This document shows positions 54,292 to 62,991 of a stretch of DNA of 64,000 nt, one piece after another. Source of the DNA: Tolypothrix bouteillei VB521301 (GTDB lineage Bacteria; Cyanobacteriota; Cyanobacteriia; Cyanobacteriales; Nostocaceae); NCBI RefSeq assembly GCF_000760695.4, contig NZ_JHEG04000001.1, forward strand, positions 4,794,895 through 4,858,894, read 5' to 3'. A program made the position numbers and the translations under genes. The notes beneath the pieces were generated by a model. That model saw only the letters and a list, made by a program, of their open reading frames with translations, was not told the DNA's origin and made no database searches. Every line of letters starts with the position of its first letter. The first letter of the stretch is position 1.

Positions 54292-54631
54292 ATTAAAGAT
54301 TTGCTCAGACGCGAACCCGTACAGACAGATATCGAACGAGTCTCTCAATTTCTTCAAGGCAAAAAAGTACTTATTACGGTAGCGGGTGGGTCTATTGGTA
54401 GCGAGCTTTGCCGTCAAATCTTCAAATCTTCCCCTGCTGAAATGATTCTTGTAGGACATGGAGAAAATTCTGTATTCAATATTCAACAAGAGATCGGACA
54501 GGCTGTCCAAGTCGTAAAATACGATACGAAATGTCATGGGGGCTAGCAAAAGATCTGCTGAAATGTTAATACTGCAAGCAGCAAAAGAAAGTGGCAAATC
54601 TTACGTTTCGTTTTGGTAATGTTTTGGGACT
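54292..54631 (+). pseudogene. Remnant of a CapD/FlaA1-type polysaccharide-biosynthesis NDP-sugar epimerase
   Basis: IKDLLRREPVQTDIERVSQF (54292 on) leads into VLITVAGGSIGSELCRQIF, the CapD Rossmann motif, then LVGHGENSVFNIQQEI, but the frame stops at 54544. Further on, SKRSAEMLILQAAKESGKSY and RFGNVLG-like codons (54543-54631) match a more C-terminal part of the same family, in a different frame. The middle of the gene is deleted and the 3' end is missing. Confidence 0.85.
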
Positions 54632-54655
54632 AAAGAACCACAAACAATAATATAT

Positions 54656-55396
54656 TTATGGTACAAAAATACGTTTTAAGAAAGCTATGATTTCAGACCA
54701 AGCAGAGGTCGCAACCGCAGAATCGTAGCGATAACCATCATCGCGCATGAAGGTATGTTCTGCTTCATAAGAGAAAACTTGATGAGGAACACTTGCACCC
54801 TTTAGGGCTTGGATAATTGTTTGACGGTCTTGTGGTGGAATGTGAGGGTCAAGCGTACCAAACACAATTAGCATCTCGCCTTTAATTTCGCTGACTCGAT
54901 GAATCGTATCGGCTACCCCCTGACCTAGTTTGCCACTCGGAATACCAGTCGGATAGCAACAAACTGCTGCCTTGATTTCGTTTTGGAAAGCAGCCCGGAA
55001 AGATAGGTGTCCCCCAATACAAAAACCTAAAGTCCCTATTTGACCTGAGGCTACCGAACTTTCCCCCTTAAGGAATTCAATGACAGCACGGCAATCAGCG
55101 TCATATCCAGCTATCGGGGTTCGACGAGCATTGTCATTACCTCGCATTCTACCAATATCATCTGGTTCAATAACGAAACCAACAGGTTCTGTTCTATGAA
55201 AAATCTCTGGTGCGGCGACTACATAGCCATGTCCAGCCAAGTAGTTAACCAATCGAATCATTGGATCGCCTAATTGATAAATATCCGTATAGAATATAAG
55301 TCCTGGATAAGTTCCCGCAGTTTTGGGGGCTGCAACATAGACGCGCATCAAGCTGTCGTCTACTCTCAATTCAACATTGCGTTTGGTAATTTGCAC
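54656..55396 (-). CDS. Dienelactone hydrolase family protein
   Basis: The 246-aa alpha/beta hydrolase has the Cys-Asp-His triad of dienelactone hydrolases. Cys126 is in GTLGFCIGGHLSF, Asp183 in FGTLDPHIPP and His214 in YEAEHTFMRDDG. Such enzymes open lactones, but cyanobacterial members have no proven substrate. No signal peptide. It stands alone near the capD remnant. Confidence 0.92.
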   Translation of the reverse strand: MQITKRNVELRVDDSLMRVYVAAPKTAGTYPGLIFYTDIYQLGDPMIRLVNYLAGHGYVVAAPEIFHRTEPVGFVIEPDDIGRMRGNDNARRTPIAGYDADCRAVIEFLKGESSVASGQIGTLGFCIGGHLSFRAAFQNEIKAAVCCYPTGIPSGKLGQGVADTIHRVSEIKGEMLIVFGTLDPHIPPQDRQTIIQALKGASVPHQVFSYEAEHTFMRDDGYRYDSAVATSAWSEIIAFLKRIFVP

Positions 55397-55605
55397 TTGT
55401 TTGCCTCCATATTTAAATTGCCAAGATATACTTGTTCTTTAAATCTTGCAGCAGTTTACAATAATTTTCAGTTGAATGAATAACAATCGGGTTTTACCAA
55501 AAGAAAGGTAGAGATCTCAAGGAAAGTATGTATAGTGAACTTCACAAGTCCACCTACGTGGGTTTCGCTTGTACAGCCACGACATAAGCGTCGCAAAGGC
55601 AAGTC

Positions 55606-57900
55606 TTATTTTAGATAAATCAGTAAGTTCAAACCGGGAATAGTACGGGAAAGAGTCCAAAAAACAAGGGTAATGTAAAGTATACCTAAAACCCACTGAT
55701 ACCATGCCAATATTGTAATGATGCCAGGAAGGTGTTCGTCTCGCAAACGAATATCGTTAAATCCCAGCCTCAATAAGTTGTTCAAGCTGAAGTCATAGTA
55801 ATTGAGCCAGTTCCATCTGCGATCGCATAAAATTGGTAAATAACGCTCGCGAAACATTGGATACCTTGGAATCACTGGCAAACGCCCAATCAGCAAGCGC
55901 AGTTGTCGTAAAGTCCCTTCTTCTGTAAAGTAGGAAACGTCTAAGAGATCGTGATAGCGTCCTTGTTGGTAAAGTCGCAACAACAAGACTCCAGGGAGAG
56001 GAATCAGAATTGCACACAGACATCCCAATGTCAGCCAAGGTTGTTCGGCTGAACGAAAGATAGCGAGTAAACCCAGTACGACAAACACGCTAAAACTTGC
56101 AAGCATACAAGTCGTTTCGTAAGCGGTAGGTAAAATCGGTCTTGGACCAATACGACGAACACTGTCAATCAGCCAAAACAATAGACCAAAGAATGCGATC
56201 GCGATCGTTCCTACGCCAATGACCAAGCAAAAATTTGTACCGTACCCGGATAGCAGCAGCAGCAGACTCAAAGCCAAGCAATTCCATGCTAAGAGCAACC
56301 AATTTCCTACAGAAAGAGAATTGCCAACCACTATGCGAGAGGTAACTTGAGCGTAAGTATCGAAGTCAATATCAGCCAAAGTCAGCAATTCACTCTTATT
56401 GCGAAATGGCTGTATCAGTCGGCGACGAACAATAGCATCAGCTTGAACGAGAGAAAAACCCAGAGCCATCAGACGTTTTTGAGATGCGCTATTGATATTT
56501 GTACCAAACAGATTGCGGGTTAATTCTTGCAGCCGCAACTCCTGCTTTGTATACTCCAACTGATTGGCATCAGCAATTTGCTGTAACTGACGAAAATTTT
56601 GCCCCAAATTCCGCAAAACACTTTGATTACCTTGCAAACCATTCACGACAATGTTTTTGCCAATTTGACCGGGATTTCCTAAAATCTTAGCCTGGTTGGA
56701 GTTAAAAAGAAGACCGGACACATTTAAATAAGCGTCTGGAGAAAATCCAGCATCGCTAAAGTCCGCTTGATTGAGGATGCTTGCACCTTGGAAGTTAACA
56801 GGTTGATTAAATTGTGACTCTCGAAAGGCTACAGATTGCTCAAAAGTTACTTCAGATAAAATAAGAAAACGATAAAAAATATCTTTTGCAAACTGTGCTT
56901 GTTCAAAAAAACGCACGCTAGAAAAATCAGCATTACCAAGCCATTGTGTACGACTGAATTTTGCTACCTGCTTAAAATTTGCTTCAGTAAAATTAGCCGT
57001 GTCTTCAAAAGTACTGTCTTGAAAGTTTGCGATTTCTTGAAATAGAGTTTGCTTGAAACTCACTTTATCAAAGAAGATACTGCCTTGGAAATAACTGTCC
57101 TTGCGAAAATTCGCATTAGCAAAGCTAGCAGCACGGCTGAATCTTGTTTCTACCCAATAAGCAGGTTGATTAAAAAGAGCACCTTGGGCGTTGACTGGTT
57201 GGAGAAAAAACGTATTGGCAAACTGAACGCTACCATTAAAGCGAGTTCCCATAAAAGTCAGAGAACCACGGAAAACGCTAATTGCCGTTGATGGCGTTGA
57301 CTGAGTTCCCAATAGAAACTTACAATCTTTAGAACTGGGTAATGCTACAGCAAGCGATCGCAAGCAAACATCTCGCAAGTGTTCTAATTGTTCTTGTTCT
57401 GAGGCTGTGAAAATAGGGGCAATAGCTTGAGCGTATAGAGGAGTTTGCAAACCCAAATCGCTACCAATAAAATCACCTTGAATGACAGAATAACTTAAAT
57501 CCAATCCCAAAGGTTTTGAGCCAGCTTTTTGCAATTCTTTCCGCAAAACTTGGTAAAAAGCATCTCGAAAACTGGCATTCTCCGGTCGTAAATCTATGAC
57601 CATTTCCCGTAAATCCACTGTGAGATTACCTTCACGAATGGTAGGAGCATGCAGTCGTTCTTGTAATATTTCTAGAGTGAGGGGAATCCGTTCTGGTTGT
57701 GCGGGCGAACTCCATGCTGGTAGGGGAAATAAAAAGAATAAGAAGACACAGAGCAGAGGGCGGAGGAGCCAGCGCGTTGGGAGATTTCGCCCACTTGAAG
57801 CGACTGGCGTAGCAAAAAGCATCCCCACAAATTTAACAAACTTCTTGTAGATGGAACTGCATGCACCCCACCCCACAAATCGCTCCCAAGTTGCGTTCAT
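55606..57900 (-). CDS. Large pentapeptide-repeat membrane protein
   Basis: The 764-aa product has an N-terminal hydrophobic signal (LLCVFLFFLFPLPAWSS) and a short helical domain to about 190. A pentapeptide-like beta-helix region follows from about 205 to 420 (FRGSLTFMGTRFNGSVQF, ANFRKDSYFQGSIFFDKVSF). A helical linker and then about five membrane helices come next (about 535-680). The C-terminal 90 residues are soluble apart from a last helix near the end. The first 45 residues (SSGRNLPTRWLLRPLL) look repeat-derived. Similar proteins are common in cyanobacteria with unknown function. Confidence 0.83.
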   Translation of the reverse strand: MNATWERFVGWGACSSIYKKFVKFVGMLFATPVASSGRNLPTRWLLRPLLCVFLFFLFPLPAWSSPAQPERIPLTLEILQERLHAPTIREGNLTVDLREMVIDLRPENASFRDAFYQVLRKELQKAGSKPLGLDLSYSVIQGDFIGSDLGLQTPLYAQAIAPIFTASEQEQLEHLRDVCLRSLAVALPSSKDCKFLLGTQSTPSTAISVFRGSLTFMGTRFNGSVQFANTFFLQPVNAQGALFNQPAYWVETRFSRAASFANANFRKDSYFQGSIFFDKVSFKQTLFQEIANFQDSTFEDTANFTEANFKQVAKFSRTQWLGNADFSSVRFFEQAQFAKDIFYRFLILSEVTFEQSVAFRESQFNQPVNFQGASILNQADFSDAGFSPDAYLNVSGLLFNSNQAKILGNPGQIGKNIVVNGLQGNQSVLRNLGQNFRQLQQIADANQLEYTKQELRLQELTRNLFGTNINSASQKRLMALGFSLVQADAIVRRRLIQPFRNKSELLTLADIDFDTYAQVTSRIVVGNSLSVGNWLLLAWNCLALSLLLLLSGYGTNFCLVIGVGTIAIAFFGLLFWLIDSVRRIGPRPILPTAYETTCMLASFSVFVVLGLLAIFRSAEQPWLTLGCLCAILIPLPGVLLLRLYQQGRYHDLLDVSYFTEEGTLRQLRLLIGRLPVIPRYPMFRERYLPILCDRRWNWLNYYDFSLNNLLRLGFNDIRLRDEHLPGIITILAWYQWVLGILYITLVFWTLSRTIPGLNLLIYLK

Positions 57901-57907
57901 ATTTTAC

Positions 57908-57978
57908 TCTCTTCCTTGTCCCCCTGGTCCCCCTTGTCTTCCTTGTCCCCCTTGTCTCCCGTGTCCCCCGTGTCCCCC
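57908..57978. repeat. Tandem CCTTGTCCC/GTGTCCCCC repeat
   Basis: Nine-base units close to CTTGTCCCC and GTGTCCCCC recur about seven times between the two minus-strand genes. Confidence 0.85.
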
Positions 57979-58989
57979 CTATCTCCGTTCTCCAATAAGT
58001 AGAACAATTTTACCTGTCATTGAGCCAGTTTCAAGCAATTGATGAGCCTTTGCTGCTTCTTGCAAAGGAAACGTCTTGCTAACCTGAATTTTTAACTTAC
58101 CTCCATCAATCCATTGAGCGCATTGTTCTAAAATTTCTGCCTGGTGCTGCTGTGCTTCCACACTACCTTGGAGCATGGGTGTTAGCATGAGTTCTAAGCC
58201 AATGCGAAGATTGCGTTGCCTTGCAGTTTTCCACACTGTATTGGCATCCGGTTCTAAAATTGTCACAACATCACCATACACGCGTACTGCGGGAAAAGTT
58301 TTATGGAGTGTTTCTCCTCCTACAGTGTCAAAAGCTAAATCAACTCCTTCTCCACCTGTCCAATCTAACGCTGCTTGGACGAAGTCTGTTTGCTTGTATA
58401 AGATTGCACGGTCAGCACCCAAACTTTTGACGAAATCGGCTTTTTCTTGAGAACCAACAGTTGTGCAAACATGAGCGCCTTTAAGTTTTGCCAGTTGAAT
58501 TGCTACATGACCGACTCCACCTGCACCTGCATGAATCAACACTCTTTCCCCTGGTTCTAAGCGCCCCCTTTCGTACAGTGCTTCCCAAGCGGTAATTAAA
58601 ACTAAAGGTGCTGCTGCAGCTTCTACAAAGGATACAGAAGCAGGCTTGCGGGCTGCAAACCGTTCATCAATTGTTGTATATTCTGCATAGTTGCCCTGGT
58701 GTGCGCCCAATCCACCATTACAAAAGAAGACTTCATCACCAATACGAAAGCGTTGAACAGCAGCACCTACTGCTTCGACTATACCTGCGCCATCACAGCC
58801 TAAAATGGCTGGCATTTTATCTGGGTAAAATGTGCCTCGTTTCCGCAATTTTGTATCAATGGGATTGATACCTGCTGCTTGCAGGCGTATGAGCAGTTCT
58901 GTTTCGCCGAGAGGAACGCTTGGATTTGGTATGTCTTGCAGTTGCAAAACTTCGGGGTTTCCGGCTGCTGTCATTAGGACTGCTTTCAT
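57979..58989 (-). CDS. Zinc-independent MDR-family oxidoreductase (quinone reductase-like)
   Basis: The 336-aa protein has an N-terminal GroES-like domain (MKAVLMTAAGNPEVLQL, AGINPIDTKLRKRG). A Rossmann domain follows with the NADPH loop VLIHAGAGGVGHVAIQLAKL and FVKSLGADRAILY. It lacks the structural zinc cysteines of alcohol dehydrogenases, which fits the zeta-crystallin/quinone reductase group. The substrate is not inferable. Confidence 0.92.
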   Translation of the reverse strand: MKAVLMTAAGNPEVLQLQDIPNPSVPLGETELLIRLQAAGINPIDTKLRKRGTFYPDKMPAILGCDGAGIVEAVGAAVQRFRIGDEVFFCNGGLGAHQGNYAEYTTIDERFAARKPASVSFVEAAAAPLVLITAWEALYERGRLEPGERVLIHAGAGGVGHVAIQLAKLKGAHVCTTVGSQEKADFVKSLGADRAILYKQTDFVQAALDWTGGEGVDLAFDTVGGETLHKTFPAVRVYGDVVTILEPDANTVWKTARQRNLRIGLELMLTPMLQGSVEAQQHQAEILEQCAQWIDGGKLKIQVSKTFPLQEAAKAHQLLETGSMTGKIVLLIGERR

Positions 58990-59204
58990 GTCTCTTCCTG
59001 GGTAAATTTAGCTATTTGTCAATTTACCGCAATAGGTGTGCTTGGTTGTTTTGATTTGAACTCCCAAGACGCAAAGAAACAGAGGAAAGGAATTAGCGAA
59101 CTGCAACAAGCAATATTTGTATCGTTATGAATGCCCTCTGCCTTGCTGCTCTTTTTTCATGACTCTCAAACGATACCGACCAATCATGGTATAAAATTCA
59201 ATAA

Positions 59205-59282
59205 GTAAAAACCGCGAAACGAAATGTTTCACGGCTTTTTGTGTAGTGTGAGGAGCTTAATTATTACTATAATAATCGATAC
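59205..59282 (-). ncRNA. yfr1: Yfr1 small RNA, copy B
   Basis: On the minus strand this reads: a hairpin ATTATTA-CTA/TAG-TAATAAT (59260-59276), an unpaired linker with CTCCTCACAC (59246-59255), then a GC-rich terminator stem. The terminator arms are at 59212-59220 and 59226-59234, with one G-U pair, and are followed by TTTTTACTT. Hairpin, CTCCTCACAC, terminator is the Yfr1 signature conserved in cyanobacteria, where it acts with Hfq-independent pairing to mRNAs such as outer-membrane protein messages. The promoter-like box at 59303-59319 is shared with copy A. Confidence 0.85.
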
Positions 59283-59302
59283 CGAATCGTAGAAACACGC
59301 TT

Positions 59303-59319
59303 GTAACAATTTTGGTAAC
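59303..59319 (-). promoter_or_regulatory. Promoter-like box upstream of Yfr1 copy B
   Basis: GTAACAATTTTGGTAAC (plus-strand reading) occurs identically 47 nt upstream of the copy B core and 49 nt upstream of the copy A core. It includes GTTAC repeats on the minus strand and lies at about -28 to -44 from the expected start. Confidence 0.55.
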
Positions 59320-59347
59320 GAAAATTTTTATTATTAGTTGCTGTAAA

Positions 59348-59425
59348 AAAAATAAAAAACCGTGATAGCTGAAATTAGCCCACGGTTTCTGTATGGTGTG
59401 AGGAGACTTAACTAAGTATCATGAT
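59348..59425 (-). ncRNA. yfr1: Yfr1 small RNA, copy A
   Basis: The minus strand shows ACTTA-GT-TAAGT (59407-59418) as a short 5' stem and CTCCTCACAC (59396-59405). The terminator AAACCGTG/CACGGTTT (59357-59364 and 59381-59388) is followed by TTTATTTTTTTT. Layout and spacing match copy B 150 bp away, and the upstream box at 59455-59471 is identical. The 5' end is estimated from the stem, not measured. Confidence 0.85.
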
Positions 59426-59454
59426 AAGCCCTTGCAGGCGTTGGCAGATCGCTC

Positions 59455-59471
59455 GTAACAATTTTGGTAAC
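59455..59471 (-). promoter_or_regulatory. Promoter-like box upstream of Yfr1 copy A
   Basis: Identical 17-nt GTAACAATTTTGGTAAC to that at 59303, 40 nt from the arsS stop. Confidence 0.55.
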
Positions 59472-59509
59472 AGATAAATTTGTTATCTGTCGTTTCGGGC
59501 TGAAAGTCG

Positions 59510-60496
59510 TTACACCAAAGCGCCGCCACAACTCGAACCACAACCAGCCGTACATCCATAGCAATAAACAGCAGTTTGGACTTCGGCGATCGCATCCAAA
59601 CTCCCAAGTTCTAGCAATTTGGCAACTGTAAGGTTCTCCCCATTACGATTTTTGGCTGGCAAATTCATCATTTGATGAAAGTCGCAATCATACACATTAC
59701 CAAGATAATCGATGGAAAGCTCATCTCGGCACATCAGATTTTCAACCGTACCAGCATTGAAATTTGATTCTAGAAACTGGAGATAAGGAGTATAGAGTTT
59801 TTGCCGTTCCAAGTATTGTTTTGTTCGCCCAACAGGTAAATTGGTGATGGTAAATAGATTGTTAAAAATAATACCAAATTGTTCCTGTAAAAACTCTTTG
59901 TAACTTCTTTCCAGTTTCGCTTGATCGGGGGTTAGGGAAAACTTTTCCCCTGAAGGCATTTGAGGATTAAACACCAAATCCAAAATGAGGTCCGGTTCTT
60001 TTCCATAACCAAGTTGATTTAGCCACTGAAGTGCTTTGATTGAACTATTATATACACCCGCACCCCGCATTTTATCTACGTTGTCTTCTAGATAGCAAGG
60101 TAAGGAAGCAACAACGCGAACTTTGTGTTGGGTAAAGTATGCTGGTAAGTCACTAAACCCATTTTCAAAATAAATGGTCAAGTTAGACCGAACAATCACT
60201 TGCTTGTGATTTGCTCTTGCTGCTTCTACAAGTGACTTAAATCCATAATTCATTTCTGGTGCGCCACCAGTTAAATCAACAATTTGGATCTGAGGAAATC
60301 TCTGAATTAATTCAATTAACTGGTGGCAAATTTCTGGAGAAAGTTCTTCTGTGCGCTTTGGTCCTGCTTCTACATGGCAATGATTGCACGCTAGATTGCA
60401 GCGCTTTCCTAAATTAATTTGCAAAACAGAAATTTCTTTTTTTGTTAAAGCTGAAGTCAGTTTCTGTTTGAAAGGTGTTATGGTTGTTTGTATCAT
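59510..60496 (-). CDS. arsS: Arsenosugar biosynthesis radical SAM protein ArsS
   Basis: ArsS is the radical-SAM enzyme that joins the adenosyl group to dimethylarsenite, giving a precursor of oxo-arsenosugars. The 4Fe-4S motif is GKRCNLACNHCHVEAG (Cys33, Cys37, Cys40 from the start MIQTTITPFK at 60496). LTGGAPEMNYGF is the SAM-binding region. The C-terminal DUF3641 part has MCRDELSIDYLG and YDCDFHQMMN, and the Cys-rich YCYGCTAGCGSSCGG binds further iron or metal. The frame is open five residues upstream. Partner arsM is upstream on the same strand. Confidence 0.94.
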   Translation of the reverse strand: MIQTTITPFKQKLTSALTKKEISVLQINLGKRCNLACNHCHVEAGPKRTEELSPEICHQLIELIQRFPQIQIVDLTGGAPEMNYGFKSLVEAARANHKQVIVRSNLTIYFENGFSDLPAYFTQHKVRVVASLPCYLEDNVDKMRGAGVYNSSIKALQWLNQLGYGKEPDLILDLVFNPQMPSGEKFSLTPDQAKLERSYKEFLQEQFGIIFNNLFTITNLPVGRTKQYLERQKLYTPYLQFLESNFNAGTVENLMCRDELSIDYLGNVYDCDFHQMMNLPAKNRNGENLTVAKLLELGSLDAIAEVQTAVYCYGCTAGCGSSCGGALV

Positions 60497-60511
60497 AAAA
60501 TTTTTACACAA

Positions 60512-61176
60512 TTAAATGTCTTGACAGTAGAAGATATTTGAAAAGTAGTCGCTGAGATATCCCAAACTTTAGCTCCTCCTAAATTCTTCTTAAAGGTTGT
60601 TTGAAAAGTGATTTGCTGTGTTTTTAAGTACCTATCGATCGCCCCTGACCCCCTTAAAAGCCTCTTAAAGTCCCCCTTTTTCAGGGGGATTTAGGGGGAT
60701 CTTGATATTTTGCTACCAACAAGAGGACTTTTAAAACATCCTCTTAAAGCTTTGTATAAAAGTTGAAGTGAAATGAAGAAAGGCTCAGAGGAGGAAAAAG
60801 CTTTTTAAGAGTTGTTTAAAAGGTGGTTGGCTGTGATTTTAGGCACTCAGCGATCCCCCCTAGCCCCCCTTAAAAAGGGGGGAAAATATTTTTAAAGTCT
60901 CTCGGAAAAAGGGGGGAACATTCTTAAAGTCCCCTTAAACAGAAGGAAAGACTCTTAAAGTCCCCTTAAACAGAAGGAAAGACTCTTAAAGTCCTGCTTA
61001 AAAAAGGTGATAAGACTCTTAAAATCCCCCTTTTTAAGGGGGATTTAGGGGGATCTTGAATGTTTTGCTACTGATGAAAGGTAAACTGGCCTTTCCTTCT
61101 GTGTAGTATGGAAAATACCTCCTAGCAGCTTAATATAGTGGAGCATGACTCACCCTACTTCAGCATAGCTACTTCT
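60512..61176. repeat. Repeat-filled gap between arsM and arsS
   Basis: The gap contains several CCCCCTTAAAA/GGGGG palindromes (60652-60700, 60857-60883, 61024-61056) and two perfect 31-bp tandem units, TCTTAAAGTCCCCTTAAACA with its tail (60922-60952 and 60953-60983), plus a decayed third. AGCGATC and CTTAAAG words recur. No gene is supported. The repeats would form stems inside an arsM-arsS transcript. Confidence 0.85.
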
Positions 61177-62145
61177 TCAACAACAACCACCGCCGCTATA
61201 GTGCCAAGTTGAGTCAGTAATCGTTATATTATCCGACATGAATTGAGCCAATTTTGCAGCAGTTTTATCACAAACTACTGCGGGTATTCCCTGTTGAAAA
61301 AAATGACCTGCACCATCATCAAAAAATGGTTCAGGTCCAGCATAGATTGCTGTTTTACCTGTAAAAACACAAGCCCCATCTTCAGGAATAGAAACTTTAA
61401 AAGCTACAGAATCTAAACTTTCTAAAAGAAGGTGTTCTTTTAAGTTGTAAGTCTCAGAATCTAGCAATCGGTAAGGACGGCGGGCGCGAATTTCTACTTG
61501 TCCAAAGCCAACATCAATAATGCGTTGAATGTACTCTTCATAGGTAAGTGCGCCCGATAAACACATTGCTCGCAAGCGCTCATCTTTTTGCAAGTGTTGC
61601 GGAATGGGACGAGTTGCAATAGGATCGCTCATCTGCAGTCTACCGCCCGGTTTCAACACCCGGTATGCTTCGCGCAAAGCACGAGTTAAATCTTCTGGTT
61701 CAAAAATATTGAAAAGGCAATTCTGTGCGACGATATCAACTGTACTGTCGGTAATGGGTAAGTTAAAGGCATCGCCTTCTTTGATTTCTACAAAATTGGT
61801 ATCAAACCAGGAGTTTTCTTGAGCAGCAATTTCTAAATTCCGTGCAGCCGCTTCTCGCATTTGTACAACTGGATCGATAGCAATCACACCACTCGGACGG
61901 CGCGAAAAATAGGCAAATTGCAAAGCTTCCAAGCCGCCACCAACTCCAACATAAAGCACGGTAGGTTGATTTCCTAGTTCGGTGGGGTGAACGGTAGTAC
62001 CACAACCATAGTTCATTTCCTTCATACAGCAAGGAATTTTTAGTCCTGGTAATTGAAGGGGTGTACTCTGTACGCAACAAAGCCCAACTTCTGGTTCTTG
62101 AGCAACTTCACTGTAGAACTGCGCCGCTGTTTCGAGGTAACTCAT
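61177..62145 (-). CDS. arsM: Arsenite methyltransferase ArsM (arsenosugar pathway type)
   Basis: ArsM methylates As(III) with SAM to mono- and dimethylarsenicals. The start at 62145 (MSYLETAAQFYSEVAQEPEV) has an AGGAA ribosome site; the frame opens 18 residues earlier. The 322-aa product has Cys pairs in GLCCVQSTP (Cys23/24), IPCCMKEMNYGCG (Cys39/40/48) and the C-terminal GGGCC, which are arsenic-binding candidates. SAM motif I is VLYVGVGGGLEALQF. The C-terminal half (from about residue 225, RPYRLLDSETYNL) carries an extra domain of the arsenosugar type. It is followed by arsS. Confidence 0.93.
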   Translation of the reverse strand: MSYLETAAQFYSEVAQEPEVGLCCVQSTPLQLPGLKIPCCMKEMNYGCGTTVHPTELGNQPTVLYVGVGGGLEALQFAYFSRRPSGVIAIDPVVQMREAAARNLEIAAQENSWFDTNFVEIKEGDAFNLPITDSTVDIVAQNCLFNIFEPEDLTRALREAYRVLKPGGRLQMSDPIATRPIPQHLQKDERLRAMCLSGALTYEEYIQRIIDVGFGQVEIRARRPYRLLDSETYNLKEHLLLESLDSVAFKVSIPEDGACVFTGKTAIYAGPEPFFDDGAGHFFQQGIPAVVCDKTAAKLAQFMSDNITITDSTWHYSGGGCC

Positions 62146-62703
62146 TACATTCCTAAAGGTATCCACCGTTTTTAGTGTAGCGATAACTGCGGGAAGCAAT
62201 AACGAACGAATGTAACGGTTATATGTATTTTAGCATACATACTTATCTAACTTTTAATATCAAATCCGTTTGTCTCAGAATTATTTCTCCTTATGTTTCC
62301 CTATATTCGCTCTGCATCTAGAGCGGTTTGTTTAATCATTGAGATGCTACCGGATTTTATATAACTCGCTTAGATCCCCAACTTCTTCAACAAGTTAGGG
62401 ATCTGATAAAAAAATGATATTCTATCAAGCGCAAATGTTGATTTTGCACTTTACTTTAAAACAAAATTTTTGTACGTCAATACTTTTATTTAAACTCGGT
62501 CAACCCTTCTTTCCAAATCCTCTAAAAGCGGGCTGTGACTTGCTTTAGTAAAACTTCTTGTGGCGGAGTGTGGTCGCAAGCTGTTAATGAAATCGAATCA
62601 GTTCGGGTAGGGACTAATACGGTCGGATATGATGAACAATTTATGGCTGCAGCCGGGTTGCCATTATTTTCAATACGAACGCTGTGTCAATAGGAATAAA
62701 CGA
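62146..62703. other. Intergenic region upstream of arsM
   Basis: No gene is supported. AGATCCCCAACTT (62372-62384) and AAGTTAGGGATCT (62392-62404) form a 13-bp stem with one mismatch, followed by GATAAAAAAA. It is a dispersed hairpin type. No ArsR operator was recognisable by eye. Confidence 0.5.
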
Positions 62704-62991
62704 TTAGCAGTAAGCAGTTACGTCTTCACCGCATACGTCCGCAAGATAACACAGAGCGCGGAAACGCAAATAAACGACTTCCTCATAGACAGGATTGAGC
62801 TTGCACATTGGAGGAATATGAAACAGCTTGCGACCAAACAATGTAATATCACGCTCAAACGGACATTGAGCGGGAATGAGCTTGCACACAAAATGAGCTA
62901 GTTTGGCATTATGAATTTCTATGGAATCTAACCATTGACGAACAGGAGAAAGAAGATCTTGTTTTGGTTGTAGTTGAGAAAAGCTAGTCAT
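62704..62991 (-). CDS. Mo-dependent nitrogenase C-terminal-like protein
   Basis: The 95-aa protein matches the small Mo-dependent-nitrogenase C-terminal family found in diazotrophic cyanobacteria: VRQWLDSIEIHNAKLAHFVC, KLIPAQCPFERDITLF, IPPMCKLNPVYEEVVYLRFR and ALCYLADVCGEDVTAYC. Five conserved-looking cysteines could bind metal. The role is not established. Its presence suggests a nitrogen-fixing organism. Confidence 0.88.
   Translation of the reverse strand: MTSFSQLQPKQDLLSPVRQWLDSIEIHNAKLAHFVCKLIPAQCPFERDITLFGRKLFHIPPMCKLNPVYEEVVYLRFRALCYLADVCGEDVTAYC

Noticed and set aside
60922..60983. Possible CRISPR repeats (31-bp units)
   Set aside because: The units are directly adjacent with no unique spacers, so this is a plain tandem repeat.
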